A DNA stretch of 64,000 bases, taken from assembly GCF_018476525.1 (NCBI RefSeq), contig NZ_JAHCST010000015.1, positions 1 through 64,000 on the forward strand, read 5' to 3'. This DNA is from Acrocarpospora catenulata (GTDB taxonomy: Bacteria > Actinomycetota > Actinomycetes > Streptosporangiales > Streptosporangiaceae). Made by a program: the position numbers and the translations under genes. Below are positions 1-8,465 of the stretch, piece after piece (within the stretch, counting starts at the first letter, position 1; each line of letters starts with the position of its first letter). The notes under the pieces are model-generated. The model was not told the DNA's origin and searched no databases. It saw nothing but the letters and a program-made list of their open reading frames with translations.

Positions 1-195
1 AAACAATGCTTGAAGAAATGCTCCTGGCCAACATTCACATGAATGTCAACCAAAGGAATCCGTCAAAAATGACGGGGTTGTGCATCATGCACTGGCTTTT
101 AGCACACTGTTGAGTTCTCAAGAAACGCACACGTACTTCCAGCAGTCGAATCGGAGGATTCTCAACCGGAGGTGTCGGTTACGCTCTGTCACCAT
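1..195 (-). promoter_or_regulatory. Leader region of an rRNA operon that lies to the left
   Basis: Read on the minus strand, about positions 141-100 contain CTTGAGAACTCAACAGTGTG followed by CTAAAA. From memory this closely matches the conserved pre-16S leader segment of Streptomyces and Mycobacterium rrn operons. Further towards position 1 come CCCCGTC and GATTCCTTTGG, also leader-like. The 16S gene itself would start left of position 1 and is not visible. Known role of this leader: antitermination and RNase III processing. No protein-coding gene is credible here. Confidence 0.72.
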
Positions 196-221
196 CCTGG
201 CAGCTTTCTGATCTTTGTCAA
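194..221 (-). promoter_or_regulatory. Probable rrn promoter, proximal
   Basis: On the minus strand a perfect -35 TTGACA (216-221) is followed by 16 bases and CAGGAT (194-199), a common actinobacterial rrn -10 variant. Just upstream lies the small palindrome ACTCCG-aag-CGGAGT (225-239). Position and strand fit the leader at 1-195. Confidence 0.6.
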
Positions 222-302
222 ATCACTCCGAAGCGGAGTCCTTGACACCAACCCGATTGCCTTGCCCGGATTCGGACTAGCCCCATCTGGGGCAACCCCT
301 CT

Positions 303-331
303 AACTTACCCGACTTCCGACCGCTATGCAA
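303..331 (-). promoter_or_regulatory. Probable rrn promoter, distal
   Basis: On the minus strand TTGCAT (326-331), a 17-base spacer and TAAGTT (303-308) form a good vegetative promoter. A hairpin GCCCCA-tc-TGGGGC (280-293) lies just downstream. Multiple tandem promoters are normal for rRNA operons. The rest of 332-473 shows nothing recognisable. Confidence 0.5.
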
Positions 332-473
332 CACAGCGTCCGAAAGGCCTTGTTTGTAGGGAGTTGTCGGCTCTGACCACTGGCCGCACCGACTGGACAA
401 GACTAACAGCCGCACCGAGCTCTCACGCCCACAACCGCGCACCTCCTGATCAAAAACGGGTAGAACCGGGATC

Positions 474-1529
474 GTGAACGGGTTAGGAGTGCCACGCGCG
501 TTGACCGTCCTGCTGGCCGCGGCAGGGGCGGTGGTCACGCTCGCCGGCATCCAGGCGGTGAACTCGATCCTCGGGCCCGCCATGCTGGCGCTGGTGCTGG
601 TGATCGCGGTGTCGCCGCTGCGCTCCTGGCTGACCCGGCGGAACGCGCCACACTGGACCACCGTCGCGGCGCCGCTGGCCGTGGTGCTGCTGGTGCTGCT
701 GGGCATGATGGCGATCCTGTCCCTGGCGGCGGCCCAGCTGGCGCTGCTGGCGCCCAACTACTCCGGCCAGTTCCAGCGCCTGCTGACCGAGGTGGAGCAG
801 TGGCTGGCCAGCCTCGGGGTGACCGGGGAGCAGATCAACAAGTCGATCCAGTCCTTCGACCCGACCCAGTTCATCGGCGTGGCGCAGGGCCTGCTGGCCG
901 GGGTGCTGGGCGCGCTGTCCAGCCTCTTCCTCATCGTGGTGCTGGTGCTGGCGATGAGCCTGGACGCGCCGGTCTACGCCAAGATCATCGACGCCGCCCG
1001 GACCCACCGCCCGGCGATGTACAAGGCGCTCACCACGTTCACCTCCCGGACCCGCCGCTACCTCATCGTCTCGACGGTCTTCGGACTGATCTGCTCGGTG
1101 CTGGACGTCATCGCGCTCTACATCCTGGACGTGCCGCTCCCCCTGCTCTGGGGCATCCTCGCGCTGATCACGAACTACATCCCCAACGTGGGATTCGTGC
1201 TGGGGCTGCTCCCGCCCGCCCTGCTCGGCCTGCTCAGCGGGGGATTCCGGACGATGCTCCTGGTCATCCTGGCGTACGTCGTGATCAACGTGGTGATCCA
1301 GTCGTTCATCCAGCCGAAGTTCCTGGGGGACGCGGTCGGGCTGTCCACCACGGCCACGTTCCTGTCACTGATCATCTGGGCGTTCGTGCTCGGGCCGCTG
1401 GGCGCGCTGCTGGCCATCCCGCTCAGCCTGCTGGCCCGGGCGCTGCTGATCGACAGCGACCCTAACGCTTCGATGGCGGCGGCCCTGATTTCCGGCGAGC
1501 CGCCTGCCCCGGAGCCGACGGAGACGTAG
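474..1529 (+). CDS. AI-2E family (PerM/UPF0118) transporter
   Basis: 351 residues with about eight hydrophobic segments in the layout of the AI-2E/PerM family: two N-terminal helices, a soluble loop (residues ~85-135), then six helices. The C-terminal segment (VGLSTTATFLSLIIWAFVLG, then GALLAIPLSLLAR) is the conserved family core. The substrate cannot be told from sequence; family members include TqsA, sodium/proton antiporters and exporters of unknown cargo. The GTG start at 474 has no strong ribosome binding site. The gene is divergent from the rRNA operon promoters and followed 4 bases later by an unrelated small gene. Confidence 0.85.
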   Translation: MNGLGVPRALTVLLAAAGAVVTLAGIQAVNSILGPAMLALVLVIAVSPLRSWLTRRNAPHWTTVAAPLAVVLLVLLGMMAILSLAAAQLALLAPNYSGQFQRLLTEVEQWLASLGVTGEQINKSIQSFDPTQFIGVAQGLLAGVLGALSSLFLIVVLVLAMSLDAPVYAKIIDAARTHRPAMYKALTTFTSRTRRYLIVSTVFGLICSVLDVIALYILDVPLPLLWGILALITNYIPNVGFVLGLLPPALLGLLSGGFRTMLLVILAYVVINVVIQSFIQPKFLGDAVGLSTTATFLSLIIWAFVLGPLGALLAIPLSLLARALLIDSDPNASMAAALISGEPPAPEPTET

Positions 1530-1533
1530 GGTC

Positions 1534-1968
1534 GTGGCCATGACCACGCGGCGCTGGGACATCGACGAGCGGCAGACCGGGATCTGCGACGGCTCCGCCA
1601 TGGACCCGCAGGTCCACAGCCTGTTGGAGGCGATGAAGCGGGACGGCTGGGTGACCGAGGAGCCACACGTCCACCTGCTCCCGCACCTGCGCACCGCCTG
1701 CGGCGAGGACTGGACACTGACCGGCGAGCGCCTCCTGGAGGACGGCGTCTACGAGGTCACCCTCACCGCGCACCCCGGCGACCAGAGCGGCACCCAGGGC
1801 ATCGAGCTGCACCGCGCTGCGATCCGCCTGCTCTCCGCCATCGCCGAGCCCGCCTTCTTCGTACGGCAGAGCGAGCCCGGCGTGTTCGACTGCGTGACCG
1901 GCGTGCTGGACGGCGACCCGCCCGGCTTCCGCAGCCACGGTCACCTGGTCAGGCTGATTTTGAACTGA
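1534..1968 (+). CDS. Hypothetical protein, 144 residues
   Basis: Soluble, acidic, without signal peptide or membrane helix. I do not recognise a family. Residues ~25-60 are rich in His, Trp and charged residues (EEPHVHLLPHL), and the C-terminus contains GDPPGFRSHGHLVRLILN. It starts 4 bases after the AI-2E transporter stop, so it is probably co-transcribed. A second start (ATG 1540) is possible. The 3' end overlaps the convergent membrane protein gene by 20 bases. Confidence 0.65.
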   Translation: MAMTTRRWDIDERQTGICDGSAMDPQVHSLLEAMKRDGWVTEEPHVHLLPHLRTACGEDWTLTGERLLEDGVYEVTLTAHPGDQSGTQGIELHRAAIRLLSAIAEPAFFVRQSEPGVFDCVTGVLDGDPPGFRSHGHLVRLILN

Positions 1969-3268
1969 CCGGGCTGGCCTCAGCGGGTGCCGGCAGCGCC
2001 GGGGCCGCCTCCCTGCGGCTCCACGGGATGGCCGCGATCAGCAGCGGGAAGAGGATCACCGAGCTCATCGCCCACGGCGAGTGCAGTTCGCCCCAGGCCT
2101 GCCCGCGGAACTGGGTGAGGATGAGGTAGCCGGTGGCCGCCCAGGCCGAGCAGCCGATGATCACCGGCCAGGCCCACCGGGTCGGCCGGGCCACCAGGAA
2201 CGGCATGAACCAGAGCAGGTACTGCGCGCCCAGCCGGGGGGTCACGATCATGAAGCCGAGCAGGATGGCGATGGTGACGTCGATCGGGTCGGCCTTGCGC
2301 CACCAGTAGAGGCAGAACGCGGCCACGGCGTAGATCAGGTACTGGCCGAGCTTCAGCTTCCAGGTGCTCAGGTCCCAGTTGCCGCCGCTGCTGATCGCGG
2401 TCCAGCCCCAGTCGCCGGTGATCGGCCGTACGTCGCTGGGCCGGAGGCTGATCGTCTTGAGCACCTCGGTGAGCTGGTCCCAGCGCACCCAGCCGCCCAG
2501 CGGCATGGTGAGCAGGAAGGCCACCGGCGGTACGGCCACCGCGACCATGGCCACGATCCGGGAACGCAGGCCGGGCAGGAACATCAGCATCCCGGGGATG
2601 AGGATGGCCGGCCAGCTCTTGGCACAGAGCGCAAGCCCCATGAGCAGGCCCGCGTAGACGGCCCGCCGGGTCGCCGTGACGTCCTCGGGACCGGGCGAGA
2701 CGAAGCTGCGCCACATGCGGGCGGGCCGGTCCAGCAGGGGTTCGCCTCTGCTCCACTCCCCCGGGCCTCTGGCCACCACGTACGCCGCGACCGCGAAGAC
2801 CAGCGAGACCGGTTCGACCTGCCCGTGCAGCGAGGCGACCAGGAGGGCCAGCGGGTTGCAGGCGTACTGGAAGGCGCGCAGCCCGGCGTCCCTCCCGCCG
2901 GCCAGGCGGCCCACCAGGGGGATGAGGATCAGGTCCGCGACCACGGTGACCAGCCGCCCGGCGATCTCCCAGGGGATGCCGGCCCAGAGCAGCAGGCCGT
3001 ACACGTACGGGATGGTGGGCAGGAAGTGCCAGCCGCTGTTGACCGGGTTGCCGCCGTTGAGGATGGCCTCGCCGGCCGGGCGGAAGCTGTTGACGTAGTC
3101 GATCGGCTGCCAGTGGCTGGCCGCGGCGAAGGCCATGATCAGCACGCGGACGGCCAGGCCGACGCCGAGCGAGACGGCGAGCGAGGGTTGCCACCCCCGG
3201 CGCTGGGCGAGGACGGCCAGTACGACACCGGTGACGAGAACGAGGCCCGTGGGGATTGCGTAGTCCAT
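1949..3268 (-). CDS. Polytopic membrane glycosyltransferase, GT-C/GT87-like
   Basis: 439 residues with roughly ten to eleven transmembrane helices. The first periplasmic loop (residues ~55-85) holds the acidic and aromatic residues YVNSFRPAGEAILNGGNPVN. The later FQYACNPLALLVASLHGQVEP resembles the 'NP' and 'HGQ/D' signatures of polyprenol-phosphate-mannose-dependent mannosyltransferases. Inferred role: sugar transfer from a lipid carrier to an envelope glycan on the outer membrane face. It lies downstream of the chitinase operon on the same strand but behind a terminator (3331-3375). Confidence 0.7.
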   Translation of the reverse strand: MDYAIPTGLVLVTGVVLAVLAQRRGWQPSLAVSLGVGLAVRVLIMAFAAASHWQPIDYVNSFRPAGEAILNGGNPVNSGWHFLPTIPYVYGLLLWAGIPWEIAGRLVTVVADLILIPLVGRLAGGRDAGLRAFQYACNPLALLVASLHGQVEPVSLVFAVAAYVVARGPGEWSRGEPLLDRPARMWRSFVSPGPEDVTATRRAVYAGLLMGLALCAKSWPAILIPGMLMFLPGLRSRIVAMVAVAVPPVAFLLTMPLGGWVRWDQLTEVLKTISLRPSDVRPITGDWGWTAISSGGNWDLSTWKLKLGQYLIYAVAAFCLYWWRKADPIDVTIAILLGFMIVTPRLGAQYLLWFMPFLVARPTRWAWPVIIGCSAWAATGYLILTQFRGQAWGELHSPWAMSSVILFPLLIAAIPWSRREAAPALPAPAEASPVSSKSA

Positions 3269-3330
3269 GACGCCGACCAGCCTGCCCGAAGGAGAGGCCG
3301 ATCAGCCACTCGGCCGACAAAATCAAGGAA

Positions 3331-3375
3331 TGTACGGCTCGCGCCCGTCGTCCCGGCGCGGACGCGAGCCGTACA
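3331..3375 (-). terminator. Terminator of the chitinase operon
   Basis: Perfect 13-base inverted repeat (TGTACGGCTCGCG, 3331-3343, with 3363-3375) around a 19-base loop, 12 bases past the stop of the third chitinase. On the minus strand it is followed by TTCCTTGATTTTG, a modest T-rich tail. Confidence 0.7.
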
Positions 3376-3387
3376 GCTCAGGACCGG

Positions 3388-4962
3388 CTAGAAGCCGGCG
3401 GTGATGCGGGTGAAGTCCCAGTTGTTCTGGGAGATGCCGGAGCAGTTGGAGACCACGCCGCCACCCGGGCAGGGCCGGTCACGGTTGACCGACCAGTACG
3501 CGAAGCGGGTCAGGCCCTTGGACTTGGCCCAGTCCCTGATCGCGGTCCAGGCCGCGGTGGTGGTCAGCTCCTGCTGGTCGGACAGGCCGTTCATGCCGGA
3601 GATGCCCATGTGCGCGTACGCCTGGGCGTCGGTCCAGCCCCAGGCGGCCTTGAGCGCGTTCTTCAGGCCCTCGGAGGCGTTGATGGTGTCCTGCTGGATG
3701 TTGCCGCTGCCGAAGTCGAACGGCATGATCGTGTAGTTGTCGATCGGCACGTTGAGCGCCTTGGACTGGTTGATCAGGCGGATACCGTGCGAGTTCGGGC
3801 CTGTGGTGGTGGTGCCGAAGGTGACCACGACCTTGACGTTCGGGTTGTTCTGCTTGACGATCTTGAGGCCGTTCAGGATGCGGTCCTGCACGGTGTAGTT
3901 CTCGAACTCGTCGAAGTTCTCGATGTCAAAGTCCACCACGGCGGGCCCGACGGCGTTGATGACCTGCTGCACCGCGCCCGCGAAGGCGGCCGGGGTCGAG
4001 CAGTTCGGGCCGAGCTTGTTGCCCTGCCAGCCGCCGAAGGAGATCTGTACGCTGCCGCCCGCGTTCTTGATGGCCGTGATGGCCGCCGCGTCCGCGCCGC
4101 CGGTGAGCGGCCGGTTGCCGTCCCAGGCCGGGTTGCAGCCACCGCTGGACAGGATGAACGCCATGGTGAAGGACTTGACGCCGGTGGCGGCCATCACGGT
4201 GGCGGGCGCGGGCGGGTCGCCCCAGCCCATGTACAGGTACGGCGCGCCGGGCATCTTGCCGCCGGTGGGCGGGCAGCCGGTGGTGGAGCCGGTCACCGAG
4301 CCGCTGGACGCCGACTCACCGTTGTTGTTGTACGCCCGGACGGTGTAGGTGTGCGTGGTGCACGTGCCGAGGCTGCCCACGGTGGCCGAGGTGCCGGTCA
4401 CGGTGGCCCGTACGGTGCTGCCCTCGTAGACGCGGTAGCCGGTCACGGTGCCGGTGGAGGCGCCCCAGGAGAGCGAGATCGAGGTGTTGGTGGTCCCGGT
4501 CACCGAGGGGGTGCCCGGTGTGCCGGGGGTCCCGGGCGGGGTGCCGCCGGCGCAGGAGGCGCCGTTGAGCGTGCAGTTGCTGACGACCGCGCCGGCCCCG
4601 CCGGGGCTGCCGTTGAAGCCGAAGCTCGCGGTGGCGCCCGGGTTGATGGTGCCGTTCCAGCCGACGTTGGTGAAGGTGAAGCGCTGACCGCTACGGGTCA
4701 TCGCGGCGTCCCAGAAGGAGCCGATGTTGGAGCCCGCGGGCAGGTCGAAGGCGACCGACCAGCCGTTGATGGCGGTGGTGCCGCCGTTGGTGATGACGAA
4801 CTTGCCCTCCCAGCCGGTGCCCCAGTCCTGGACCTTGGTGAAGACGGCCGTGTTGGGGGCCGCGAGAGCGGGGGTGGCGACGGCGATGCCGCCGGTGAGA
4901 GCGAGTGCGAGGGTGGCGAGGGTGGCCCACGCCCGCCGTCCGGTGCCTAACCGTAATTTCAT
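3388..4962 (-). CDS. Secreted chitinase: CBM2 - FN3 - GH18 (hevamine-like subtype)
   Basis: 524 residues. Signal peptide ~1-35 (ends TPALAA), CBM2 ~38-140, fibronectin III ~150-230, GH18 barrel ~240-524. The barrel has the catalytic strand VVDFDIENFD, so the catalytic Glu and two of the three acidic DxxDxDxE positions are present; the first Asp is Ala. Expected to hydrolyse chitin outside the cell, with CBM2 binding the polymer. Its upstream neighbour ends at 4974. Start ATG 4962 is preferred because GGGAC lies upstream and a normal signal peptide follows; ATG 4974 overlaps that stop (TGATG) and would add four residues. Third gene of the operon. Its CBM2-FN3 part is nearly the same as in the gene at 6559-8178. 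Confidence 0.92.
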   Translation of the reverse strand: MKLRLGTGRRAWATLATLALALTGGIAVATPALAAPNTAVFTKVQDWGTGWEGKFVITNGGTTAINGWSVAFDLPAGSNIGSFWDAAMTRSGQRFTFTNVGWNGTINPGATASFGFNGSPGGAGAVVSNCTLNGASCAGGTPPGTPGTPGTPSVTGTTNTSISLSWGASTGTVTGYRVYEGSTVRATVTGTSATVGSLGTCTTHTYTVRAYNNNGESASSGSVTGSTTGCPPTGGKMPGAPYLYMGWGDPPAPATVMAATGVKSFTMAFILSSGGCNPAWDGNRPLTGGADAAAITAIKNAGGSVQISFGGWQGNKLGPNCSTPAAFAGAVQQVINAVGPAVVDFDIENFDEFENYTVQDRILNGLKIVKQNNPNVKVVVTFGTTTTGPNSHGIRLINQSKALNVPIDNYTIMPFDFGSGNIQQDTINASEGLKNALKAAWGWTDAQAYAHMGISGMNGLSDQQELTTTAAWTAIRDWAKSKGLTRFAYWSVNRDRPCPGGGVVSNCSGISQNNWDFTRITAGF

Positions 4963-4973
4963 GATTTGTCCCA

Positions 4974-6548
4974 TCAGAGCGCGTTGAGATACGGGCGGTG
5001 ACTGCGGGAGAACTCGAAAGCGTGGTACTTGTCCCAGTTGATCGACCAGGTCATCAGGCCACGGAGGCCCGAGTAGACCCCGCGCGGCCGGTAGGTTCCG
5101 CAGCCGGTCCCCTTGGCCAGGCAGGTGAAGGCCTTCTGGACCTCGGCCACGGTGGTGAAGCCGTTGCCCGCGTACGGCGCGGCGGGCAGCCCGATGGCCA
5201 CCTGGTCCGGCCGGAGCGCGGGGAAGACGTCGGCCGTGTTTCCCCGGACCGGGAAGCCGGCCAGCAACATGTCGGTCATCGCGACGTGGAAGTCGTGACC
5301 GCCCATGGTGTGGTACTGGTTGTCCAGGCCCATGATCGGCCCGGAGTTGTAGTCCTGGACGTGCAGCAGGGTCAGGTCGTTGCGCAGGGCGTGGATGACC
5401 GGCAGGTAGGACCCGGAGCGGGGATCGGCCCCTCCGGTGCCCGGGCCGTAGAACTGGTAGCCCAGCTGGACGAAGAACGTCTCCGGCGCCATGGTGAGCA
5501 CGAAGCGGGAGCCGTACCTGGCCTTGAGGGAGCGGATGGCGGCGATCAGGTTGACCACCACGGGGGTGGTCGGGCTGCGGAAGTTCGTGTCGCCCTGGTT
5601 GAGGTAGAGCGAGTGGCCCTCGAAGTCGATGTCGAGGCCGTCCAGGCCGTACTTGTCGATGATCGCGCCGACGGACTGCACGAACTTGTCGCGGGCGGCG
5701 GTGGTGGTCAGCTGGACCTGGCCGTTCTGGCCGCCGATGGAGATGAGCACCTTCTTGCCGGCCGCCTGTTTCGCTCGGATGCCGGCGATGAACTGGGCCT
5801 CGGTCTCCACGTTGGGGCACTCGGCCACCGGGCACTGGCTGAACCGGATGTCGCCGGAGGTGACCGAGGTGGGCTCGCCGAAGGCGAGGTTGATGAAGTC
5901 CCACTCGTTCGGCACGTCCGCCATCCGGATGTATCCGGACCCGTTGGCGAACGAGGCGTGCAGGTAGCCGACCATCAGCCGGTTGCCCGCCGGCGGGGGC
6001 GGCGACGGGCTGGGCGAAGGTGACGGCGAGGGTGAAGGTGAGGGGGACGGCGACGGGGAGGGGGAGGGCGGGGGTGTGCCGGGGCCGTCGAAGACGATGT
6101 CGTCGGCGTAGTAGGTGCCCTGGCCGTACCAGCCGTTGACGTAGACGGTCACGCTGGTCTGCCCGGCGGCGGTGGTGAAGGACCGGGTCAGCTGGGTCCA
6201 GGCAGCCCCGGGCGCGGCCCAGGTCTCGCTGAACCCGACGGCGCCGAGGAACACGTAGTTGCCCCGGACCCAGGCCGACAATGTGTACGCGGTGTTCGGT
6301 TGCACGGTGATGGTCTGCTGGCAGCGGGCGAAGTCGTTGCCCGCCGGGGTGGCCGACAGGGCGCGGGTGCCGCCGTGCACGGGACTGGTGACGGTGGTCG
6401 CGCCGGCCGCGCAGGTCCAGCCGGTCAGCCCGGACTCGAAGCCCGGGTTGGCCGCGATGTTGGCGGCCTGGGCGGGCTGGGCGACCAGCACCGCCCCGGC
6501 CAGGACCAGCGCCGCCGCGACCGCCAGGCGGATACGGATGCGTTTCAT
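4974..6548 (-). CDS. Secreted chitinase: CBM4/9-like module - Ser-Pro linker - GH18
   Basis: 524 residues. Signal peptide ~1-28 (AQPAQA). Residues ~30-155 form a jelly-roll carbohydrate-binding module of the CBM4/9/16 type (NPGFESGLTGW at its start, YYADDIVFDG at its end). A (Ser-Pro)n linker spans ~157-185 and a GH18 domain ~190-524. The complete catalytic motif DGLDIDFE is present, and MTWSINWD near the C-terminus supplies the usual substrate-binding Trp. Second gene of the operon, 10 bases after the first chitinase. Its binding module differs from that of both neighbours, so the three enzymes probably attack different chitin surfaces. Confidence 0.92.
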   Translation of the reverse strand: MKRIRIRLAVAAALVLAGAVLVAQPAQAANIAANPGFESGLTGWTCAAGATTVTSPVHGGTRALSATPAGNDFARCQQTITVQPNTAYTLSAWVRGNYVFLGAVGFSETWAAPGAAWTQLTRSFTTAAGQTSVTVYVNGWYGQGTYYADDIVFDGPGTPPPSPSPSPSPSPSPSPSPSPSPSPPPPAGNRLMVGYLHASFANGSGYIRMADVPNEWDFINLAFGEPTSVTSGDIRFSQCPVAECPNVETEAQFIAGIRAKQAAGKKVLISIGGQNGQVQLTTTAARDKFVQSVGAIIDKYGLDGLDIDFEGHSLYLNQGDTNFRSPTTPVVVNLIAAIRSLKARYGSRFVLTMAPETFFVQLGYQFYGPGTGGADPRSGSYLPVIHALRNDLTLLHVQDYNSGPIMGLDNQYHTMGGHDFHVAMTDMLLAGFPVRGNTADVFPALRPDQVAIGLPAAPYAGNGFTTVAEVQKAFTCLAKGTGCGTYRPRGVYSGLRGLMTWSINWDKYHAFEFSRSHRPYLNAL

Positions 6549-6558
6549 CGGGAATTCC

Positions 6559-8178
6559 TTACGGCAGCGTGTTCAGGTGCGGCTTGACGGTCCGGGAGAA
6601 GTTCCAGTTGTTGCTGGCGTCCCAGTTGATCGACCAGGTCATGGCGCCCCGGATGGCCGGGTACGCCCGCGGCGGCACGAAGCTGCCGCAGTTGGTGCGG
6701 GTGGCCAGGCAGGTGAGGGCCTGGTTGACCAGCGAGGGGGAGACCACGCCGCCGCCGGCCGCGCCGGGCCCCGCGGGCAGGCCGAGCGCCACCTGGTCGG
6801 GCCGCAGGCCGTTCTCCAGCTGGATGCAGGCCAGCGCGGTCATGAAGTTGACGGTGCCCTGCGAGTACGCGAAGGACTGGTCGCAGCCGAGCATGGAGCC
6901 GGAGTTGTAGAACTGGGTGTGGACGACGGTGAGGATGTCCTTGATGGCCAGGGCGAGCTTGAAGTACTCCATCCCGGTGGACTGCATGTCGATGGTCTGC
7001 GGCGCCATGGTGATGATCAGGTTGGCGCCGGCCTTGGTCCGCAGCTGGCGCAGGGCCTCGCCCATCCACTGCGCGTTGAGGCCGTTCTCCAGGTCGATGT
7101 CCACGCCGTCGAAGCCGTAGCTCTGCATGATCGCGTAGACCGAGTTGGCGAACTGGGTGGCCGCGGCGGCGCTGGCCACCTGGACCCGTCCCGCCTCGCC
7201 GCCGACCGAGAGGATGACCTTCTTGCCGCGCGAGTGCAGGGTCTGCACGTCGGCCCGGAACTGGGCGTCGGTGTAGCCGCCGAGCGCGCTGGACAGGCCG
7301 GGGTCGAGGGCGAAGGTGACCTGGCCGGGGGTGCTGGTGGCCTCGCCGAAGGCGATGGCGATCAGGTCGTACTCGTTGGGCACCGCCGACAGCCGCAGTT
7401 CGACGGCCGGGTTGACGAAGTTGTGCCAGTAGCCGGTGAGGAAGTGCTTGGGCAGCGGGCCGATCGGGCAGCCGCTGGTGGAGCCGCTCACCGGGTCGCT
7501 GGCGGGCGATTCGCCGACCGAGTTGTAGGCCCGCACGGTGTAGGTGTGCGCGGTGCAGACGCCCAGGCCGCTGTGGGTGGCCGAGGTGCCGGTGACGGTG
7601 GCGCGCAGGGTGGTGCCCTCGTAGACGCGGTAACCGGTCACGGTGCCGCTGGAGGCGCCCCAGGAGAGCGAGATCGAGGTGTTGGTGACGCCGGTCACCG
7701 TGGGGGTGCCGGGTTTGCCGGGCACGCTGGGGCCGCTCGGGCTGGGTGACGGGGACGGGGACGGGCTTCCGCCGCCGCCGCAGGAGGCGCCGTTGAGGCG
7801 GCAGTTGCTGATCACCGCGCCGGCGCCACCGGGGCTGCCGTTGAAGCCGAAGCCGACGGTGCCGCCCGGGTTGATGGTGCCGTTCCAGCCGACGTTGGTG
7901 AAGGTGAAGTGCTGGCCGCTGCGGGTCATCGTGGCGTCCCAGAAGGAGCCGATGTTGGACCCGGCGGGCAGGTCGAACTCGACGCGCCAGCCGTTGATGG
8001 GGGTGCTGCCGTCGTTCAGGACGACGAACTTGCCCTCCCAGCCGGTGCCCCAGTCCTGGACCTTGGTGAAGGTGGCCGTGGCGGCGCGGGCGGGGGCGGC
8101 GGTGAGAAGGACGGCGGCGACGGCGACCATGAGCGCGACGAGCGCTGATGGCAACCGCCAGGCAAACCTGCTCTGCAT
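6559..8178 (-). CDS. Secreted chitinase: CBM2 - FN3 - GH18
   Basis: 539 residues. Signal peptide ~1-32, CBM2 ~34-135 (VQDWGTGWEGKF, WNGTINPG), short Ser-Pro linker, FN3 ~150-235, GH18 ~245-539. The catalytic motif DGVDIDLE is complete, and MTWSINWD is shared with the gene at 4974-6548. First gene of the three-chitinase operon, with a 5' untranslated region of about 140 bases and a promoter/operator at 8304-8352. It resembles Streptomyces ChiC-type exochitinases; endo or exo action cannot be fixed from sequence. Confidence 0.93.
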   Translation of the reverse strand: MQSRFAWRLPSALVALMVAVAAVLLTAAPARAATATFTKVQDWGTGWEGKFVVLNDGSTPINGWRVEFDLPAGSNIGSFWDATMTRSGQHFTFTNVGWNGTINPGGTVGFGFNGSPGGAGAVISNCRLNGASCGGGGSPSPSPSPSPSGPSVPGKPGTPTVTGVTNTSISLSWGASSGTVTGYRVYEGTTLRATVTGTSATHSGLGVCTAHTYTVRAYNSVGESPASDPVSGSTSGCPIGPLPKHFLTGYWHNFVNPAVELRLSAVPNEYDLIAIAFGEATSTPGQVTFALDPGLSSALGGYTDAQFRADVQTLHSRGKKVILSVGGEAGRVQVASAAAATQFANSVYAIMQSYGFDGVDIDLENGLNAQWMGEALRQLRTKAGANLIITMAPQTIDMQSTGMEYFKLALAIKDILTVVHTQFYNSGSMLGCDQSFAYSQGTVNFMTALACIQLENGLRPDQVALGLPAGPGAAGGGVVSPSLVNQALTCLATRTNCGSFVPPRAYPAIRGAMTWSINWDASNNWNFSRTVKPHLNTLP

Positions 8179-8303
8179 GTCACAACCTCTGCGGAGATCG
8201 GATGGGGAAGGCCATGCGGATCCGTACGGCCGTTGGACGGGGGCCGTACTTGGGGGGCGCGTCTGGTGACGGGACGCAGAGGGAGGGGATGAAGTTGGCT
8301 GTT

Positions 8304-8352
8304 CTTTTAGGAAAGTTTCCTAAAAGTTAGGCCGATGCTAGCTCCGGGTCAA
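8304..8352 (-). promoter_or_regulatory. Chitinase operon promoter with perfect palindromic operator
   Basis: On the minus strand TTGACC (8347-8352), a 17-base spacer and TAACTT (8324-8329) form a strong promoter. It overlaps a perfect palindrome at 8304-8326, arms CTTTTAGGAAA and TTTCCTAAAAG around one base. The palindrome covers part of the -10 and the expected start site near 8317, the typical place for a repressor. AGGAAA/TTTCCT operators resemble those of ROK- or LacI-type sugar regulators; that link is inference, and no such regulator gene lies in the window. Confidence 0.75.
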
Positions 8353-8428
8353 GGGCGCGAGCAAGACCTAATTCAGCTGGTGTTTCAGGCGGATGAACCC
8401 CTGTGACCAGGCATGGCGAAAGCTGACG

Positions 8429-8457
8429 AGGACCGCCCGGCCAGACTCGGCGGTCCT
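8429..8457 (-). terminator. Terminator of the GbsR/MarR gene
   Basis: AGGACCGCC (8429-8437) and GGCGGTCCT (8449-8457) form a perfect 9-base stem with an 11-base loop, directly after the regulator stop at 8466 on the minus strand. The downstream tail has no clear T run. Bases 8353-8428 show nothing else. Confidence 0.55.
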
Positions 8458-8465
8458 TGTCAAGA

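Noticed and set aside
172-757. Open frames over the rrn promoter region
   Set aside because: No protein-like composition, no ribosome binding site, and they cover promoter elements.
4975-5904. N-terminal extension of the third chitinase frame to a length of 838 residues
   Set aside because: The extra part is Arg/His/Pro-rich antisense-type composition lying over the second chitinase gene; a proper signal peptide starts at 4962.
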